NCBI GenBank assembly: GCA_003150395.1
Contig: QAMI01000058.1
Span: 1 to 8,472, forward strand
Reading direction: 5' to 3'
Length of the DNA stretch: 8,472 nt
From: Candidatus Gastranaerophilales bacterium
Lineage (GTDB): Bacteria; Cyanobacteriota; Vampirovibrionia; Gastranaerophilales; Gastranaerophilaceae
Position 1 is the stretch's first letter. Every line of letters starts with the position of its first letter. A model generated the notes under the pieces. It saw only the letters and a program-made list of their open reading frames with translations. It did no database searches and was not told where the DNA came from. This document shows positions 5,478-8,472 of this stretch, one piece after another. Both the position numbers and the translations under genes were made by a program.

Positions 5478-6368
5478 ATGAACATTATTAAACCTTCCGG
5501 ATTAAAAAGAGGAAACACAATAGGAATAATTGCGGTTTGCGGAGGTATTGAAAAAGAAGCTTCCGTTTGCGTGGAACGAGCAGTCAAACTTTTTGAAGCA
5601 GAAGGATTTAATGTTGTTGTAAGCAAAGATATTTACGAAAAAGATCGTTATTTGGCCGGATCTGATGATTTGCGGCTCAAAAACCTTCATGAATTTTTCG
5701 AAAACAAAGAAATAGATGCGATTATCTGCCTTCGCGGGGGCTATGGAGCAATAAGACTTGTCGAAAAATTAGATTATGAAATAATTAGAAAAAACCCAAA
5801 AATCTTCTGCGGATTTTCTGATGTAACGGCTTTGAATTTAATGTTTTATAAACGCGCCGGAATAGTTTCATATTCAGGCCCGATGATTATGAGCGACTTT
5901 GGAATTGAAAACCCGTCAGAATTCACTATTCAAGAATTCTTCAAAGCAGCAGAAGGCAAAAGTTATGAACTCAACGGCGAGCAGGAAATCATAAACGGAA
6001 ACGCCTCAGGAATTTTGTGGGGCGGAAACCTTTCAACAATTGTTTCTCTTTGCGGGCTCGATTTTATACCGGACGAACCATTTATATTTTTTGCAGAAGA
6101 TGTGAACGAACCTGTTTACAAAATTGATAAAATGTTCAGACAACTTTTAAATATTGAAAAATTTAGAAAAAACATAAAAGCTTTGTGTTTTGGTGAATTT
6201 TCAGGGATTGACAATACAGAATGGCTTGAAATTTTATTTAATGAAGTTTCTCAAGAATTAAACATTCCATCAGCTAAAGGATTTAAATTTACCCACGAAA
6301 AAGAAAAAGCAACCGCACGCATCGGCACTCTCGCTAAGTTTGATGGGAAAAAGCTTTTCATTGAATAA
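5478..6368 (+). CDS. ldcA: LD-carboxypeptidase, peptidase family S66
   Basis: Family role: cleaves the terminal D-alanine from tetrapeptides released from peptidoglycan, a cytoplasmic step of cell-wall recycling. The 296 residues compare with about 304 in E. coli LdcA. Seen: N-terminal LKRGNTIGIIAVCG (9-22), where many homologues have IGIVAPS; CLRGGYGAIRL (84-94); the nucleophile elbow GFSDVTAL (S114); GILWGGNLS (178-186); EDVNEPVYKIDKM (E207); and GFKFTHEKEKATARIG (H273). The Ser-Glu-His triad is thus complete. No signal peptide is present, as expected for a cytosolic enzyme. Start: AAGGA (5467-5471) lies six bases before the ATG. It shares a 40-bp divergent spacer with dnaX; no functional link is evident. 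Some S66 members act on microcin-type peptides instead (MccF), so the exact substrate is inferred. Confidence 0.88.
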   Translation: MNIIKPSGLKRGNTIGIIAVCGGIEKEASVCVERAVKLFEAEGFNVVVSKDIYEKDRYLAGSDDLRLKNLHEFFENKEIDAIICLRGGYGAIRLVEKLDYEIIRKNPKIFCGFSDVTALNLMFYKRAGIVSYSGPMIMSDFGIENPSEFTIQEFFKAAEGKSYELNGEQEIINGNASGILWGGNLSTIVSLCGLDFIPDEPFIFFAEDVNEPVYKIDKMFRQLLNIEKFRKNIKALCFGEFSGIDNTEWLEILFNEVSQELNIPSAKGFKFTHEKEKATARIGTLAKFDGKKLFIE

Positions 6369-6415
6369 TTAAGTTTATATTAATAAATAATCCTAAGGCT
6401 TTTTTTGGGTTAAAA

Positions 6416-6424
6416 TGTTATTAT
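6416..6424 (+). promoter_or_regulatory. Extended -10 of the nifU-nifS operon
   Basis: TGTTATTAT gives TG, one base, then TATTAT (6419-6424). Transcription would start near 6431, leaving about 19 bases before the nifU ATG, with AAGGA (6438-6442) seven bases upstream of it. The TTGGGT at 6405-6410 is too close (8 bases) to be its -35. Alternatively GATAAT (6430-6435) could be the -10, with a long 19-base spacer to TTGGGT. Confidence 0.4.
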
Positions 6425-6449
6425 GGTTAGATAATATAAGGATAAAATT

Positions 6450-7283
6450 ATGTGGGATTATTCAGAAAAAGTAATGGATCACTACAGGAACCCCAGAAAC
6501 GTCGGAAAAATAGACAATGCAGATGCAATTGGCGAAGCCGGCTCTCTTGCATGCGGTGATTCCCTAAAAATATATTTAAAAATACAAAACGGTATTGTAA
6601 CAGATGCAAAGTTTCAAACTTTTGGCTGCGGCTCTGCGGTTGCAAGTTCAAGCATTTTAACAGAAATGATTATCGGCAAGACGGTTGATGAAGTAAAAAA
6701 AATTACAAACAAAGACATTGCAGACCAGCTTGGAGGCTTGCCGCCTGAAAAAATGCACTGTTCCGTTATGGGTTATGAGGCTCTTGAAGATGCTCTTCAA
6801 AACTTTGATAATATGACGGATTTGGATGATTTGCGCGAAGAAAAGCCAAAAGAAAAAATCGTTTGCACCTGTTTCGGAGTGACTGAAAACCAAATCTGGG
6901 ATGCAATTAAAGTAAATGGTTTAAAGACAGTTGAAGAAGTGACAAATTACACAAAAGCCGGCGGCGCTTGCGGCAAATGCAAAGGCGTAATTAAAGATAT
7001 AATTGATACTTATTACAAAAAGGAAGAAGCCGACAAACCACAACTTTCACCTGCTCAAAAAATTCTTAAAATAAACAACATAATTGAAACCCAGATTTCA
7101 CCGGAACTTCGAAAAGACGGCGGGGATATTACGCTTGTTGATATTGACGGAAACAAAGTTCTGGTAAAACTTCGCGGGAAGTGCTCCGGCTGCAAGAACT
7201 CTCATCTCACGCTGAAAGCTTTTGTTGAAAGCACTCTCCGGGAAACAGTTGATGCAAATATTGATGTAATCGAGGTGGCATAA
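6450..7283 (+). CDS. nifU: Iron-sulfur cluster assembly scaffold NifU, three-domain form
   Basis: Scaffold on which [Fe-S] clusters are built from sulfur delivered by NifS and passed to apo-proteins in the cytoplasm. The 277 residues are somewhat shorter than Azotobacter NifU (312). Domains: N-terminal IscU-like scaffold (1-125) starting WDYSEKVMDHYRNPRNVG with the three cluster cysteines C35 (ACGDS), C60 (FGCGSA) and C104 (HCSV); central [2Fe-2S] BFD-like domain (135-185) with C139, C141, C174, C177; C-terminal Nfu domain (205-277) with RKDGGDI and the CSGC pair C245, C248. All nine expected cysteines are present. Start: AAGGA seven bases upstream and the family N-terminus at residue 2. The TAA overlaps the ATG of nifS by one base. 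No nitrogenase genes are in view, so a housekeeping role as in Helicobacter is likelier than nitrogen fixation. Confidence 0.95.
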   Translation: MWDYSEKVMDHYRNPRNVGKIDNADAIGEAGSLACGDSLKIYLKIQNGIVTDAKFQTFGCGSAVASSSILTEMIIGKTVDEVKKITNKDIADQLGGLPPEKMHCSVMGYEALEDALQNFDNMTDLDDLREEKPKEKIVCTCFGVTENQIWDAIKVNGLKTVEEVTNYTKAGGACGKCKGVIKDIIDTYYKKEEADKPQLSPAQKILKINNIIETQISPELRKDGGDITLVDIDGNKVLVKLRGKCSGCKNSHLTLKAFVESTLRETVDANIDVIEVA

Positions 7284-8472
7284 TGAGTAATTTAATATAC
7301 TTAGATAACAATGCAACGACAAAAGTTGCACCGGAAGTTTTAGAGGCAATGATGCCGTTCTTCAAGGAAGAATACGCAAACCCGTCAAGCGTTTATGAAT
7401 TCGCAAAACCGGCAAATCATGCTGTTCGCGATGCCAGAGGAGTTTTAAAAGATTTTTTAAATGCCGCAAACGAAAAAGAAATTATTTTCACATCTTGCGG
7501 GTCTGAAAGCGCGAATATGGCTATCCGCGGTGTTTTGAACATGAATAAAAATAAACGCCATATCATAACAACAAAAGTTGAACACCCATGTGTTTTAAAC
7601 CTTTATCAAACCCTGGAAAAAGAAGGTTATAAAGTTGATTATATAGGTGTTAACGCTAACGGGGAACTTGATCTGGCACAGCTTGAAGAAGCTATAAATT
7701 ATGATACCGCGCTTGTTTCTATAATGTATGCAAACAATGAAACGGGTGTAATCTTCCCCATTGAAAAGATTTCTGAAATCATAAAATCAAAAAACAAAGA
7801 AACTAAATTCTTTGTAGATGCAGTTCAGGTTGCCGGCAAAATCCCGATTGATGTTCAGTCTGCCGGAATTGATTTGCTTGGAATTTCAGGACATAAATTT
7901 CATGCGCCAAAAGGTATCGGAGCACTTTATGTAAATTCAAAAACTCTGATTACGCCGCTAATCATCGGCGGACATCAGGAAAGAGGCAAGCGTGCCGGAA
8001 CTGAAAATGTTCCATATATTGCAGGGCTTGCAAAAGCTGCCCAGCTTGCAGTTGACGGATTAAAATATGAAGCAAATGAAGTAAAACGTCTTCGCGACAA
8101 ACTTGAAGCAGGTATTTTAAAAAATATTTTCAACGCAAGACTCAACACTGGTGCTGCAAACAGAGTTCCAAACACAACTAACATCGGTTTTGAATACATT
8201 GAGGGTGAATTAATTCTTCTTCACATGAGCGACTTGGGAATTTGCGCAAGTTCAGGAAGCGCCTGCACGTCAGGGTCACTTGAACCAAGCCATGTTCTTC
8301 GCGCAATGAATGTTCCGTTTACGGCAATCCATGGAAGCATTCGTTTCTCGCTTTCAAAATACACGAAAGAAAGCGAAATCGACAGAGTTCTTGAAGTTAT
8401 GCCAGGAATTATCAACAAAATTACGGCACTTTCACCGTATCAGGATGAACTTGCAAACCTCAAACGCCTTCG
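7283..8472 (+). CDS. nifS: Cysteine desulfurase NifS (3' end outside window)
   Basis: PLP enzyme that takes sulfur from cysteine, leaving alanine, and hands it to NifU. 396 residues are visible with no stop; Azotobacter NifS has 402, so only a few residues are missing. Seen: IYLDNNATTKVAPEVLEAM (5-23), VEHPCV (99-104, cofactor-stacking His), YANNETGVIFPI (149-160), DAVQVAGK (179-186), PLP lysine K205 in SGHKFHAPKGIGALY, RAGTENV (237-243) and the catalytic C328 in SSGSACTSGSLEPSHVL. This long cysteine loop marks a class I (NifS/IscS) enzyme. The ATG overlaps the nifU stop (TAATG), with GAGGTG five bases upstream inside nifU, so the two are translationally coupled in one operon. Function follows clearly from motifs and neighbour. 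Confidence 0.95.
   Translation, partial: MSNLIYLDNNATTKVAPEVLEAMMPFFKEEYANPSSVYEFAKPANHAVRDARGVLKDFLNAANEKEIIFTSCGSESANMAIRGVLNMNKNKRHIITTKVEHPCVLNLYQTLEKEGYKVDYIGVNANGELDLAQLEEAINYDTALVSIMYANNETGVIFPIEKISEIIKSKNKETKFFVDAVQVAGKIPIDVQSAGIDLLGISGHKFHAPKGIGALYVNSKTLITPLIIGGHQERGKRAGTENVPYIAGLAKAAQLAVDGLKYEANEVKRLRDKLEAGILKNIFNARLNTGAANRVPNTTNIGFEYIEGELILLHMSDLGICASSGSACTSGSLEPSHVLRAMNVPFTAIHGSIRFSLSKYTKESEIDRVLEVMPGIINKITALSPYQDELANLKRL

Noticed and set aside
6392..6406. CCTAAGGC followed by a T-run as an intrinsic terminator after the ldcA-like gene
   Set aside because: The palindrome has no room for a loop, so no stable hairpin forms before the T-run.
6405..6410. TTGGGT as the -35 box of nifU
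   Set aside because: It is 8 bases from the best -10 (TATTAT) or 19 from GATAAT; neither fits the usual 16-18.
7975..8418. Minus-strand open frames opposite nifS
   Set aside because: They are shadows of nifS, which is open across the whole region with catalytic residues in place.
6450..8472. Nitrogen-fixation cluster
   Set aside because: NifU and NifS alone do not indicate nitrogenase, and no structural or cofactor nif gene is in the window.

Overview
The window is AT-rich bacterial chromosome with compact, mostly housekeeping genes and no tRNA, rRNA, CRISPR array, transposase or phage module. The taxon cannot be fixed from the sequence. A full-length three-domain NifU beside NifS, a GshB-type ATP-grasp enzyme, low GC and a minimal kinase-like protein would fit a host-associated lineage such as Vampirovibrionia (Gastranaerophilales), but this is a weak inference.

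Layout, left to right: (1) the 3' end of a kinase-like gene (+, 1-528) that stops just after its DFG-like motif; (2) a glutathione-synthetase-like ATP-grasp gene (-, 525-1490), tail to tail with it and sharing a TTAA across both stop codons; (3) a 208-bp spacer with a promoter, a repeat-like stretch and a hairpin; (4) a UPF0173 metallo-beta-lactamase-fold hydrolase (-, 1699-2364); (5) divergent ribD (+, 2427-3515), bifunctional riboflavin deaminase-reductase; (6) dnaX (-, 3533-5437), clamp-loader subunit, convergent with ribD; (7) divergent ldcA-like LD-carboxypeptidase (+, 5478-6368); (8) nifU-nifS (+, 6450 to the window edge), an Fe-S cluster assembly pair with overlapping stop and start codons. 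The genes serve separate pathways (redox thiol, flavin, replication, peptidoglycan recycling, Fe-S assembly). Only nifU-nifS looks like a true functional operon.

The most interesting signals are regulatory. dnaX carries an in-frame A AAA AAG heptamer at codons 552-553. A -1 stop lies one codon later and a strong hairpin starts 8 nt downstream, the architecture of E. coli dnaX programmed frameshifting but at a different place in the protein. All six promoters I can propose have an extended -10 (TGN before the hexamer). Two of them (ribD, dnaX) place the -10 exactly 6 nt before an ATG with no Shine-Dalgarno, which predicts leaderless mRNAs. Protein-level oddities are the altered active-site loops of the GshB-like enzyme, a shortened substrate-binding segment plus a possible repeat-derived insertion in RibD, and the truncated kinase-like protein.
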